A DNA stretch of 25,239 nt, taken from contig CABSMS010000022.1 in NCBI GenBank assembly GCA_902478885.1, forward strand, positions 1 to 25,239, written 5' to 3'. Of this stretch, positions 1-9,319 are shown piece after piece. Below the pieces are notes generated by a model. The model was not told the origin of the DNA and did not search any database. It worked only from the letters and a program-made list of their open reading frames with translations. Numbering within the stretch: the first letter of the stretch is position 1; each line of letters opens with the position of its first letter. Made by a program: the position numbers and the translations under genes. This DNA comes from an uncultured Collinsella sp. (GTDB lineage Bacteria > Actinomycetota > Coriobacteriia > Coriobacteriales > Coriobacteriaceae).

Positions 1-20
1 CAGATGTGTATAAGAGACAG
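1..20. other. Residual Nextera/Tn5 mosaic-end adapter (left contig end)
   Basis: Bases 2-20 read AGATGTGTATAAGAGACAG, the 19-bp Tn5 mosaic end used in Nextera libraries. This is library sequence and not genomic. The EF-G reading frame becomes meaningful immediately after it, so the genomic insert starts at about position 21. A partner adapter remnant sits at the other end of the window. Confidence 0.97.
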
Positions 21-415
21 ACGTTAAGGTCACTCTGTTCGACGGTTCTTACCACGAGGTCGACTCCTCCGAGGCCGCCTTCAAGATCGCCGGTTCCATG
101 GCTATCAAGGACGCCCTCAAGAAGTCCGATCCGCAGCTGCTCGAGCCGATCATGGCTGTCGAGGTCGAGACCCCCGAGCAGTACATGGGCGACGTTATGG
201 GCAACCTCTCCGGTCGCCGCGGCAAGATCGAGGGCATGGAGGATCGCAAGAACAGCAAGCTCATCCGTGCCAAGGTGCCGCTGGGCGAGATGTTCGGTTA
301 CGCTACCGACCTTCGCTCCCAGACCCAGGGCCGTGCATCCTACACGATGCAGTTCGACTCTTATGAGCCCGCGCCCAAGTCCATCGTGGACGAGGTCATG
401 AGCAAGAACGCCTAA
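21..415 (+). CDS. fusA: Elongation factor G, C-terminal fragment (5' end cut by contig edge)
   Basis: This encodes the last ~131 residues of EF-G, the translational GTPase that drives ribosomal translocation. The frame runs open from the adapter (V-T-L-F-D-G-S-Y-H-E-V-D-S) through GSMAIKDALKKSDPQLLEPI and the RRGKIEGME and MFGYATDLRS stretches. These are typical of EF-G domains IV and V. The protein ends SKNA and stops at 413-415. The GTPase domain is missing only because the contig begins here; the ATG at 98 is an internal methionine. rpsJ follows 60 bp downstream on the same strand, which is close to the usual str/S10 arrangement although no tuf gene lies between them. Confidence 0.95.
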
Positions 416-440
416 GTTCGAGCTCCCTGTTACGTAATCC

Positions 441-457
441 GCGAGAACATCTCTCGC
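441..457 (+). other. Small hairpin in the fusA-rpsJ gap
   Basis: GCGAGA (441-446) and TCTCGC (452-457) form a perfect 6-bp stem with a 5-nt loop, just upstream of the rpsJ ribosome binding site. There is no T tract, so it is not an intrinsic terminator. It could be an RNA processing or stability element. Function unknown. Confidence 0.4.
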
Positions 458-475
458 ACTCTTTGGAGGTTTAAG

Positions 476-784
476 TTGGCTACCCAGAAGATCCGCATTC
501 GCCTCAAGGGCTATGATCACGAGGTCGTCGATCAGTCCGCGAAGCTCATCGTCGAGACCGCTCAGAAGACCGGCGCTCGCGTTTCCGGTCCTGTCCCCCT
601 GCCCACCGAGCGCAACCTGTACACGGTTATCCGCTCGCCGCACGTGAACAAGGACTCCCGTGAGCAGTTCGAGATGCGCACTCACAAGCGCCTCATCGAC
701 ATCCTCGACCCCACCTCGGGCACCGTTGATTCGCTCATGCGTCTCGACCTCCCCGCTGGCGTCGACATTGACATCAAGCTCTAA
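476..784 (+). CDS. rpsJ: 30S ribosomal protein S10
   Basis: This encodes S10, a 30S head protein that also acts in NusB-NusE antitermination. The 102-residue length matches the family, and the sequence shows the characteristic I-R-I-R-L-K-G-Y-D-H start, GPVPLPTERNLYTVIRSPHV and the THKRLIDI segment. The start is TTG at 476, preceded by TTTGGAGG at 462-469; no better ATG exists because the family sequence begins exactly here. In most bacteria S10 is followed directly by rplC. Here a strong terminator follows and rplC lies about 13.9 kb away. Confidence 0.98.
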   Translation: MATQKIRIRLKGYDHEVVDQSAKLIVETAQKTGARVSGPVPLPTERNLYTVIRSPHVNKDSREQFEMRTHKRLIDILDPTSGTVDSLMRLDLPAGVDIDIKL

Positions 785-803
785 GCGATATCGCTCATAG
801 CTT

Positions 804-846
804 AAAGGGCCCCGCTGCCGTTACGGTAGCGGGGCCCTTTTGTTTT
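804..846 (+). terminator. Intrinsic terminator after rpsJ
   Basis: A 14-bp GC-rich stem (left arm from 807, right arm to 837, one G-U pair) closes a TTA loop and is followed by TTTTGTTTT. An A tract precedes it, so it could also work on the minus strand for birA. It clearly ends the fusA-rpsJ transcript. Confidence 0.93.
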
Positions 847-899
847 GAATGATGGTTTGGACTGCCGGGTAATGCTGCCGAGCCGATGACTGCGGCGCC

Positions 900-1676
900 C
901 TAATCGCTTAAGTGGCGCAAAGACGCCTCCTCAAAATGGAAGAAACGCAAGCCGTCTTTCGTTTCGATGCACGCGCGACCAAAGCCATCGACCGTTTTAA
1001 AGATGCCTCGCGCCAGCTCGTCTCCAGCGGGGGAGCGGGCGATAACGTGCTCTCCAATCCAATTGAGGTGAGCGACATATTCGCCGTGGACGGGCGCGAG
1101 CGGTCCGGTGTTTTCTTCCATGGAGTTGAGGCGTTCTGCCCAGGCATCTACGGCGTCTATAACGGCGTGATAGACCTCATCAAGGAGCATGTCGACGGTA
1201 GGAACGTTTTCGTTAAGGTCCGAGAGGCCAATTGCCGCCAGGCCGCCATCGGGCACCTCCTGCGGCGTGTAGTTTACGTTGACGCCAATGCCGCAGACGG
1301 CGAAGGGCCCGCCCTCGTTGTCACGAGCCGCCTCGACTAAGATGCCGCCAAGCTTATGTCCTCGTGCGACGAGGTCGTTGGGCCATTTGAGGCCGATCTC
1401 GTTAGCAAGACCCTGCTTTTCGAGCGCCTCGAGCACCGCTAGGCCGCTGACGGCGGCAAGACCAGAGTACTTTGCAGGATTAACGCATGGACGCAGGACA
1501 ATCGAAAGCAATAGGTTGCCGGCGGTTGAATCCCACTTGTGGCCGCGCCGGCCGCGCCCTGCTGTCTGAGCCCGGGCGGCAAGTCCTGTGCCGTGCGGCG
1601 CTCCCCGTTTTCCTGCTTCGAGCAGGTCATCGTTGGTCGATCCGGTTACGTCGACTATCGTTAAACAAGAATCCAT
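900..1676 (-). CDS. birA: Biotin--[acetyl-CoA carboxylase] ligase, catalytic-only form
   Basis: BirA activates biotin with ATP and transfers it to the lysine of the biotin carboxyl carrier protein. The 258-residue protein shows GSTNDD at 12-17, the biotinyl-AMP loop GRGRRG at 40-45 and the KWPND motif at about 97-101, followed by GHKLGGILVE. It starts directly in the catalytic domain and has no N-terminal helix-turn-helix, so it is a group I ligase and not expected to act as a repressor. The ATG at 1676 is preceded on its strand by AGGAGG (1691-1696). It is divergent from the fab/acc operon, whose accB product is its expected substrate. Confidence 0.95.
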   Translation of the reverse strand: MDSCLTIVDVTGSTNDDLLEAGKRGAPHGTGLAARAQTAGRGRRGHKWDSTAGNLLLSIVLRPCVNPAKYSGLAAVSGLAVLEALEKQGLANEIGLKWPNDLVARGHKLGGILVEAARDNEGGPFAVCGIGVNVNYTPQEVPDGGLAAIGLSDLNENVPTVDMLLDEVYHAVIDAVDAWAERLNSMEENTGPLAPVHGEYVAHLNWIGEHVIARSPAGDELARGIFKTVDGFGRACIETKDGLRFFHFEEASLRHLSD

Positions 1677-1774
1677 AACAGCTGCTACCTCCTAAGTTAA
1701 TAAGGCAATCGCGCAATGGTGTCGAGAGATAGACACAATGTGAAGCCTTTGTCGCATTTGGACAATTTAATGTT

Positions 1775-1836
1775 AACACGTCAACAACGACAAAAATGCG
1801 CTATCCTCTCTTGGTCGATGTAAACACGTCAACAAC
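1775..1836. promoter_or_regulatory. Twin operator-like repeats in the birA-fabH divergent region
   Basis: The 14-bp sequence AACACGTCAACAAC occurs exactly twice, at 1775-1788 and 1823-1836, 48 bp apart. With its upstream bases each copy is a degenerate palindrome; the first reads GTTAACACGTCAAC (1773-1786), with 10 of 14 symmetric positions. The second copy ends just before the fabH Shine-Dalgarno. The placement suggests a repressor that controls fabH and/or birA by binding two sites. No known fatty acid regulator site (FapR, FabT, FadR) was recognised. Confidence 0.55.
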
Positions 1837-1852
1837 TCAAAGGAGGTTAGTG

Positions 1853-2812
1853 ATGGGTTTCACGATTCTTGGAACAGGCTCGGCGCTTCCTGAACGCAGT
1901 GTTTCCAATGACGAGCTGTCTGAGTTCCTCGATACCTCGGATGAGTGGATTTTTACCCGCACAGGTATCAAGAGCCGCCACGTCTGCACCACCGAGTCAC
2001 TTGACGACCTTGCCGTAGCGGCGAGCGAGCGGGCACTCCAGGTGTCCGGAATCGACGCGAGCCAGCTGGATCTGATCGTCTGCTCGACGACGACGGGTGA
2101 CCACCTTGTTCCCGCTGAGGCGTGTGCCGTTGCTGAGCGACTAGGCGCGACGTGCCCTGCCTTCGATGTCTCGGCGGCTTGTGCCGGCTTCGTATTTGCG
2201 CTCGATGTCGCCGAGGGCTATATCGCCCGCGGTCGCGCCACCTGCGTGCTTGTCGTTGCTGCCGAGCAGATGACGCGCGCGCTCGACTGGACCGACCGCG
2301 CCACCTGCGTGCTCTTTGGCGATGGGGCAGGCGCCGCAGTGATTGGAGCTGGGGGAGACAACCCCCTTGCCGTTGAGCTTTCGACGGCGCCCGACGTCGA
2401 GACGTTGCGCGTATCCGGTCTGGTCGGCACCTCGCCGTTTAAGGCCTCTGCAGATAGCGAGAGCGTGCTGTCCATGAATGGCCGCCGCGTGTTCAAGTTC
2501 GGCGTCAACGCCATCTGCGACACGGTCCATAAGCTTGCGAGCGATGCGGGCATTTCGGTCGAAGACATCGACCATTTTGTATTCCATCAGGCTAACGAAC
2601 GAATCCTGAGTCAGGCGGTCAAGCGCCTGGGCGTGCCAGACGAGCGCGTGGTTCGAACGCTGCGCGAGACCGGCAACATTTCGAGCGCCTGCATTCCCTT
2701 TGCGCTTGATCGACTGGCACGCACCGACGCACTGAAAGCGGGCGACACCATTGCCCTCGTTGGATTTGGCGCCGGTTTGGATATAGGTGGCTATCTGCTT
2801 CGTTGGAAGTAG
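1853..2812 (+). CDS. fabH: 3-oxoacyl-ACP synthase III (KAS III)
   Basis: FabH condenses acetyl-CoA or a branched primer with malonyl-ACP to start fatty acid synthesis. The 319-residue protein shows the catalytic Cys110 in SAACAGFVFALD, His245 in FHQANERI and Asn275 in TGNISSAC, plus the C-terminal GFGAGLDIGGYLLRW. I place the start at the ATG at 1853, because AAAGGAGG lies at 1839-1846 and MGFTILGTGS is the family N-terminus. An upstream in-frame ATG at 1796 would add 19 unrelated residues and run through the operator-like repeat. It is the first gene of the fatty acid operon. Confidence 0.96.
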   Translation: MGFTILGTGSALPERSVSNDELSEFLDTSDEWIFTRTGIKSRHVCTTESLDDLAVAASERALQVSGIDASQLDLIVCSTTTGDHLVPAEACAVAERLGATCPAFDVSAACAGFVFALDVAEGYIARGRATCVLVVAAEQMTRALDWTDRATCVLFGDGAGAAVIGAGGDNPLAVELSTAPDVETLRVSGLVGTSPFKASADSESVLSMNGRRVFKFGVNAICDTVHKLASDAGISVEDIDHFVFHQANERILSQAVKRLGVPDERVVRTLRETGNISSACIPFALDRLARTDALKAGDTIALVGFGAGLDIGGYLLRWK

Positions 2813-2864
2813 TCGCACATAGGAAATAAAAACGCCCCTAGGGCACAAACAAAGGAGAACTACC

Positions 2865-3101
2865 ATGGCAGATCAGAAGACCTTCGAGCGCGTTTGCGAC
2901 GTTATCCGCGAGACCGCCGGCCTTGACGACGTCGAGATGAAGCCTGAGTCCACGCTCGAGGAGATTGGCCTCGACAGTCTGGGCACCGTCGAGATCCTCG
3001 TCGCCGTCGAGGACGAGTTTGGTATCCAGCTCGATACCGAGGAGAACCCCAAGACGGTCGGCGAGTTCGCCGATACGGTCGAGGCGGCATTGGAGAAGTA
3101 G
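2865..3101 (+). CDS. acpP: Acyl carrier protein
   Basis: This is a 78-residue acidic ACP that carries growing acyl chains on a phosphopantetheine arm. The attachment site is Ser38 in the GLDSLGTVEIL motif, and helix II is acidic as expected. The ATG at 2865 has AAAGGAG at 2851-2857. The 52-bp gap after fabH contains a small GCCC-CTA-GGGC hairpin (2834-2844), possibly a processing site that raises ACP mRNA relative to its neighbours. The stop codon is followed 2 bp later by fabK. Confidence 0.97.
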   Translation: MADQKTFERVCDVIRETAGLDDVEMKPESTLEEIGLDSLGTVEILVAVEDEFGIQLDTEENPKTVGEFADTVEAALEK

Positions 3102-3103
3102 AG

Positions 3104-4048
3104 ATGCTCAAGACTCCTCTCTGCGATCTGCTCGGCATCGAAAAGCCCGTGTTCCAGGGCGGTATGGCTTGGATTGCCGACGCCTCGTTGGCGTCCGCAG
3201 TGTCCGAGGCGGGCGGCTTAGGGATTATCGCAGCCATGAACGCCGACGCCAACTGGCTGCGCGACCAGATTCACGAGCTGCGCGCCAGGACGGATAAACC
3301 CTTTGGCGTCAACGTCATGCTCATGAGCCCGTTTGCCGACGAGGTCGCGCAGGTCGTGATTGACGAGCGAGTGCCGGTCGTCGTGACGGGCGCCGGCAAT
3401 CCTGCCAAGTACATGAAGGCGTGGAACGAGGCGGGCATCAAGGTCATCCCGGTCGTTGCCTCGGTGGCGCTGGCGCGCCTCATGGTGCGTCGTGGAGCCA
3501 CGGCGGTTGTTGCCGAGGGTACCGAATCGGGCGGCCATATTGGCGAGACCTCGACGATGGCACTGGTGCCGCAGGTCGTCGATGCGGTCGACATTCCCGT
3601 CGTGGCCGCCGGCGGTATCGCGGATGGCCGCGGGGTGGCGGCCGCCTTTATGCTTGGCGCCGCTGGCGTCCAAGTGGGTACGCGTTTTCTCGTTGCCGAT
3701 GAGTGCACCGTCTCGGAGCAGTACAAGGAGATGATCCTGAAGGCCAACGACACTTCGACGCGTGCGACCGGCCGCTCGACGGGACATCCGGTGCGCGCCC
3801 TCAAGAGTCCCTTCACCAACGCCTACGCCAAGAGCGAGGCGGCGGGCGTAAGTGTCGAGGAGCTCGGGGCCATGGGCACGGGCGCCCTTCGCAAGGCCGC
3901 CAAGGACGGCAATTACGAAGAGGGTTCGTTTTTGTGTGGACAGATTGCCGGCATGGTTAGCGAGCGCCAGAGCGCACGCGAAATCGTTGACGACCTGGTC
4001 GATGGCGCCGAGCGCGTCCTGAAGGGTGCGTGCGCATGGGTAGCGTAG
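3104..4048 (+). CDS. fabK: Enoyl-ACP reductase II, FMN-dependent
   Basis: FabK reduces trans-2-enoyl-ACP in the last step of each elongation cycle and belongs to the 2-nitropropane dioxygenase-like TIM-barrel flavoproteins. The 314-residue protein begins with the family signature FQGGMAWIADASLASAVSEA and continues with EAGGLGIIAA, TEGSGHIG-like GTESGGHIG, AAGGIADGRGVAAAF and GAAGVQVGTRFL. These correspond to the FMN-phosphate binding strands. No fabI is present in the window, so this is presumably the enoyl reductase of the cluster. FabK-type enzymes are naturally insensitive to triclosan (family knowledge). The 3' end overlaps fabD. Confidence 0.95.
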   Translation: MLKTPLCDLLGIEKPVFQGGMAWIADASLASAVSEAGGLGIIAAMNADANWLRDQIHELRARTDKPFGVNVMLMSPFADEVAQVVIDERVPVVVTGAGNPAKYMKAWNEAGIKVIPVVASVALARLMVRRGATAVVAEGTESGGHIGETSTMALVPQVVDAVDIPVVAAGGIADGRGVAAAFMLGAAGVQVGTRFLVADECTVSEQYKEMILKANDTSTRATGRSTGHPVRALKSPFTNAYAKSEAAGVSVEELGAMGTGALRKAAKDGNYEEGSFLCGQIAGMVSERQSAREIVDDLVDGAERVLKGACAWVA

Positions 4049-4962
4049 CGTTTCTGTTTGCCGGCCAGGGTGCCCAACACCCCGCGATGGGCGTCGATCT
4101 GATCGAGACATCGCCGGCGGCCGCCGAGGTGTTCGCGATCGCCGACGAGGTGCGCCCGGGGACCAGCGAGCAGTGCCGGAGCGCCTCCAAGGAGGAGCTC
4201 TCGCAGACCGAGAACACGCAGCCGTGCGTGTTCGTTCACGACCTGGCAGCGGCCGCCGCATTGCGTGAGCGCGGCGTGGTGCCTGCCGCCTGTGCGGGAT
4301 TTTCGCTGGGCGAGGTCGCCGCGCTCACCTTTGCGGGGGCGTTCGATACGCGAGCGGGCTTTGAGCTTGTGTTCGAGCGCGCGGCGCTGATGGCCGCGGC
4401 TGCCGAGCGCTATCCGGGCGGCATGCGCGCCGTCATCAAGCTCGATGCGGCGCAAGTCGAGAACCTGGCTGCGCAGGCCGGCGAGGACTGCTGGCCGGTC
4501 AACTACAACAGCCCGCAGCAGACGGTTGTTGCCGGAGCGCCCGAGGCGCTGCAGGCGCTCGACGTCCTAGTAAAAGAGGCTGGCGGCCGCGCCATGAAGG
4601 TCGCGGTGTCGGGTGCATTTCATAGCCCCTATATGGCCGAGGCGACCTGTGGCCTTGCCGCATATATTGAGGCCGGTCACGCGCCGTCCCCGTTGCTCAT
4701 TCCTGTTTTGGCAAATATGACAGCGGCGCCCTATCCGGCGGACCCCCAGACGGCATCGGGTGTCTTGGCCAATCAAGTGAGCCATGCCGTGCGCTGGGTC
4801 GATACGCTGCACACTCTGCAGGATCAAGGCATCGACACATTTATTGAGGTCGGTCCTGGCAAAACACTGTCGGGCCTGGTCAAGCGTACGCTGAGCGACG
4901 TTCGCGTTTATTCGTGCGAAACGGCCGAGCAGGTCGCAGCTATTGCCGATGAGCTCGCATAG
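4036..4962 (+). CDS. fabD: Malonyl-CoA:ACP transacylase
   Basis: FabD moves malonyl groups from CoA to ACP. The 308-residue protein starts with the AFLFAGQGAQ signature. It has the nucleophile Ser90 in GFSLGEVAAL and the catalytic His196 in SGAFHSPYM, then ends in a typical IEVGPGKTLSGL segment. The usual nucleophile motif is GHSLGE; here the histidine is phenylalanine. I chose the ATG at 4036, with GAAGGG at 4021-4026, over an in-frame GTG at 4030 that lies too close to that site. The gene overlaps the end of fabK by 13 bp, suggesting translational coupling. Confidence 0.95.
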   Translation: MGSVAFLFAGQGAQHPAMGVDLIETSPAAAEVFAIADEVRPGTSEQCRSASKEELSQTENTQPCVFVHDLAAAAALRERGVVPAACAGFSLGEVAALTFAGAFDTRAGFELVFERAALMAAAAERYPGGMRAVIKLDAAQVENLAAQAGEDCWPVNYNSPQQTVVAGAPEALQALDVLVKEAGGRAMKVAVSGAFHSPYMAEATCGLAAYIEAGHAPSPLLIPVLANMTAAPYPADPQTASGVLANQVSHAVRWVDTLHTLQDQGIDTFIEVGPGKTLSGLVKRTLSDVRVYSCETAEQVAAIADELA

Positions 4963-4992
4963 CCCACAGGGCTGTAACCCGAAAGGAATGAC

Positions 4993-5766
4993 ATGGGCAA
5001 CTTGAACAACGGCGCGCTCGAGCGCAACGACTCACGCCGTGTGGCACTGGTCACGGGCGGCTCGCGGGGAATCGGCCGCGCTTGTGCGGTTGGCTTGGCG
5101 GAGGACGGCTTTGATATTGCCGTCGTCTATGCCGGTAGCGTCGATGCCGCGCGCGAGACATGCGGAGCCTGCGAGATGGTTGGCGCCACGGCGCGCGCAT
5201 ATCAATGCGACGTGGCAGACCCCGCTGCCGTCAATGCGTGCGTGGAAGCGGTCCTCAACGACTTTGGCTCCATTTGGGCGCTCGTCAACAACGCCGGCAT
5301 CACGCGCGACGGCCTGCTCATGCGTATGGGTGACGATGCCTTCGACCGCGTGCTCGATGTCAATCTCAAGGGCACGTTCAATACGACGCGCGCACTCACC
5401 AAGACCTTTATGCGCCAGCGCGGCGGTTGCGTCATCAACATGAGCTCGGTTGTGGGCCTGATGGGCAATGCCGGGCAGGCCAACTACGCTGCCTCCAAGG
5501 CGGGCGTCATCGGCCTGACCAAGGCGGTAGCGCGCGAGCTTGCGCCCCGCGGCGTACGAGTGAACGCGGTCGCACCCGGGTTTGTCGAGACGGATATGAC
5601 GGCAAAGCTCTCGGAGAAGGTTCGCGCGGCAACCGAGGAGCAGATTCCCCTAAAGCGCATGGCGCGCCCCGAGGAAGTGGCCGGCGTGGTGCGCTTTTTA
5701 GCGAGCGATGCGGCTGCCTACATTACGGGCGAGGTCGTACGCGTCGACGGCGGAATGGCGATGTAG
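4993..5766 (+). CDS. fabG: 3-oxoacyl-ACP reductase
   Basis: FabG is the NADPH-dependent ketoreductase of the elongation cycle. The 257-residue SDR protein shows the cofactor loop TGGSRGIG at 21-28, NNAGITRDGLL at 99-109, and the catalytic Ser152, Tyr165 and Lys169 in SSVVGLMGNAGQANYAASK. It ends VDGGMAM, the usual FabG C-terminus. It has about 14 more N-terminal residues than typical FabG, but the ATG at 4993 has AAAGGA at 4982-4987 and no better internal start is seen. Confidence 0.96.
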   Translation: MGNLNNGALERNDSRRVALVTGGSRGIGRACAVGLAEDGFDIAVVYAGSVDAARETCGACEMVGATARAYQCDVADPAAVNACVEAVLNDFGSIWALVNNAGITRDGLLMRMGDDAFDRVLDVNLKGTFNTTRALTKTFMRQRGGCVINMSSVVGLMGNAGQANYAASKAGVIGLTKAVARELAPRGVRVNAVAPGFVETDMTAKLSEKVRAATEEQIPLKRMARPEEVAGVVRFLASDAAAYITGEVVRVDGGMAM

Positions 5767-5805
5767 AAATCAGGACCGAAGAACGGCTTGGATGAGGAGA
5801 CCATG

Positions 5806-7053
5806 ATGGAACAGAGAGTTGCAATCACCGGTATCGGTGCCGTGTCGCCGCTCGGCAACACCGCGCTTGCCACCTGGGCGGCCATGTGCGCCGGCACGTG
5901 CGGCATCGGCCCGATCACGCACTTCGATACCGATGCATTTGCTGTCAAGGTGGCAGCCGAGGTCAAGGGCTTTGACGGCAACGAGTACTTTGGCAAGCGT
6001 GACGCCAAGCATCTCGACCCCTGCGTTCAGTTTGCGATGGCGGCTTCGGACGAAGCCATGCACGATGCGGGCTTTGATGCCGAAGGCGCCATCGATCGAG
6101 AGCGCCTGGGCGTCTACGTGGGGTCGGGCGTGGGCGGCATGCAGACACTCGTCGACAACGTCCACACGATCGCCGATCGGGGGCCTCGTCGCGCATCTCC
6201 TTACATGATCGCGATGATGATTCCCAACATGGCTTCGGGCAACATCGCGATTCGCCATAAGGCAAAGGGCCCGACCCTGCCCGTCGTGACCGCGTGCGCA
6301 ACCTCGGCCCATGCGGTGGGCGAGGCGTTCCGCGCCATCAAGCACGGCTATGCCGATGCGATTCTCGCCGGCGGTGCTGAGGCCGCAATTATCCCCGATG
6401 CCGTTGCGGGCTTTACGTCCTGCCGCGCATTGACCACCAATCCCGATCCCGCGACGGCATGCCGTCCGTTCGATGCAGACCGCGACGGCTTTGTGATGGG
6501 CGAGGGCGCCTGCGTGCTCGTGCTCGAGAGCATGGAACATGCGCAGGCGCGCGGTGCGCACATTTATGCCGAGGTCGTGGGCTACGGCAACACCGATGAT
6601 GCCTATCACATCACGAGCCCCGATCCCGAGGCTGCCGGCATTGCCCGTGCGATATCACTGGCGGTGGCCGAGGGCGACGTTAAGCCTTCCGAGGGCCTCT
6701 ACATCAACGCTCACGGCACCTCGACCAAGCTCAACGATTCGTCCGAGACGGCGGGCATTAAGCGTGCGCTCGGCGAGGACGCGGCACGCGCCGCGCACGT
6801 CTCGTCGACCAAGTCGATGACCGGCCACATGATCGGTGCCACGGGCGCCATCGAGGTCATGGCCTGTGCCATGGCGCTCGAGCAGGGTGTGGTACCCCCG
6901 ACTATTAACTACCACACGCCCGATCCCGCCTGCGATCTTGAATACACGCCTAATCGAGCGGTTCGCGCCGACCTTACCTGGGCGCTTTCGACCAACCTGG
7001 GCTTTGGCGGGCACAACGCCGCCATCGCGCTGCGTAGATATACGAGGAGCTAG
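5806..7053 (+). CDS. fabF: 3-oxoacyl-ACP synthase II (KAS II)
   Basis: FabF carries out the condensing step of chain elongation. The 415-residue protein starts MEQRVAITGIGAVSPLG. It has the nucleophile Cys164 in VVTACATSAHAVG, the first catalytic His in NAHGTSTKLND and the Lys/His pair in STKSMTGHMIGATGA, and it ends with the glycine-rich LSTNLGFGGHNA loop. The ATG at 5806 follows GAGGAG at 5794-5799; the in-frame ATG at 5803 is too close to that site, and a further in-frame TTG lies at 5788. No second condensing enzyme (FabB) is present. Confidence 0.95.
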   Translation: MEQRVAITGIGAVSPLGNTALATWAAMCAGTCGIGPITHFDTDAFAVKVAAEVKGFDGNEYFGKRDAKHLDPCVQFAMAASDEAMHDAGFDAEGAIDRERLGVYVGSGVGGMQTLVDNVHTIADRGPRRASPYMIAMMIPNMASGNIAIRHKAKGPTLPVVTACATSAHAVGEAFRAIKHGYADAILAGGAEAAIIPDAVAGFTSCRALTTNPDPATACRPFDADRDGFVMGEGACVLVLESMEHAQARGAHIYAEVVGYGNTDDAYHITSPDPEAAGIARAISLAVAEGDVKPSEGLYINAHGTSTKLNDSSETAGIKRALGEDAARAAHVSSTKSMTGHMIGATGAIEVMACAMALEQGVVPPTINYHTPDPACDLEYTPNRAVRADLTWALSTNLGFGGHNAAIALRRYTRS

Positions 7054-7056
7054 AGC

Positions 7057-7533
7057 ATGGATTCCAAAAGACTTGCCGAGATAGCCGATGTTATGGAGGA
7101 CCGCGGCCTCACGCGCGTACGCGTTGAGGAGCCCGATGGCACCGCGGTCGAACTTGAGCGCGTGAGCGCCGCGCAGCCGGTTGCCGTGCCCATGCCTATG
7201 CCGGGTGCCGTGACTGCTCCGGCGGTGGCTCCTGTCGCCATGCCTGCCGCCGCACCGGAGCCCACCGCGCAGGCGCCTGCCGCCGCACCGGAGCCCAAGG
7301 GCACCGAGGTGACCGCTCCCATGGTTGGCGTTTTCTATGCTGCCCCGGCGCCGGGTGACGAGCCGTTTGTGCACGTGGGCTCCAAGGTCAAGGCCGGCGA
7401 GACCCTCTGCATCATCGAGGCCATGAAGGTTCTCAACGAGGTGACGGCCGAGGCAGACGGCGAGGTGCTCGAGATCTGCGTGGCCGACGGCGACCTCGTG
7501 GAGTTTGGCAGCTGCCTCATGAGGATCGGATAG
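7057..7533 (+). CDS. accB: Biotin carboxyl carrier protein of acetyl-CoA carboxylase
   Basis: This 158-residue BCCP holds biotin on Lys124 in the EAMKVLNEV motif of the C-terminal biotinyl domain (about 84-158). An N-terminal helical region (1-36) is joined to it by a long Ala/Pro-rich linker at about 37-82 containing a repeated AAAPEP motif, typical of a swinging-arm carrier. It begins 3 bp after fabF and is the expected substrate of the BirA encoded at 900-1676. Confidence 0.97.
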   Translation: MDSKRLAEIADVMEDRGLTRVRVEEPDGTAVELERVSAAQPVAVPMPMPGAVTAPAVAPVAMPAAAPEPTAQAPAAAPEPKGTEVTAPMVGVFYAAPAPGDEPFVHVGSKVKAGETLCIIEAMKVLNEVTAEADGEVLEICVADGDLVEFGSCLMRIG

Positions 7534-7542
7534 GTGATGTCC

Positions 7543-7965
7543 ATGAACAAAGAAGAGCTCAAGAAGCTGTTGCCGCATCGCGAGCCGATGCTTTTGCTCG
7601 ACGAGGCCGAGCTGGTGGGCGACGAGGCCCACGGCAAGATCACGATCACGGGCGACGAGTACTTTTTGCAGGGGCATTTTCCGGGAAACCCGGTGGTCCC
7701 CGGCGTGATTCAGTGCGAGATGCTCGCCCAAAACTGTTGCGTGCTGCTGATGGACGACGAGGAAGCGCGCGGCGCGACGCCGTTCTACACGAGTCTGGAC
7801 AAGGTGCGCTTTAAGCGTCCGGTGCGCCCGGGCGACACGGTTGATCTGGTGTGCACCATCACGCGTGCGCGCGGGCCGTTCCGCTTTGCGACGGGTACTG
7901 CGAGCGTCAACGGTGAGGTTTGCTGCCGCGCCGATATGTCTTTTGCACTCATGCACGAAAGTTAA
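7543..7965 (+). CDS. fabZ: 3-hydroxyacyl-ACP dehydratase
   Basis: FabZ removes water from 3-hydroxyacyl-ACP to give the enoyl substrate of FabK. The hot-dog fold protein (140 residues) shows LLPHREPMLLLDEAEL near the start and the signature GHFPGNPVVPGVIQCEM with catalytic His45 and Glu59. The start is uncertain: GTG 7534, ATG 7537 and ATG 7543 are all in frame. I prefer 7543 because AGGTGA at 7532-7537 gives the best spacing. It sits between accB and accC, with 9 and 10 bp gaps. Confidence 0.94.
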   Translation: MNKEELKKLLPHREPMLLLDEAELVGDEAHGKITITGDEYFLQGHFPGNPVVPGVIQCEMLAQNCCVLLMDDEEARGATPFYTSLDKVRFKRPVRPGDTVDLVCTITRARGPFRFATGTASVNGEVCCRADMSFALMHES

Positions 7966-7975
7966 GGAAGGCTTC

Positions 7976-9305
<1,330 letters not shown>

Positions 9306-9319
<14 letters not shown>

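Noticed and set aside
1796..1852. Upstream in-frame start for fabH
   Set aside because: It has no ribosome binding site, adds residues not found in FabH and overlaps the operator-like repeat.
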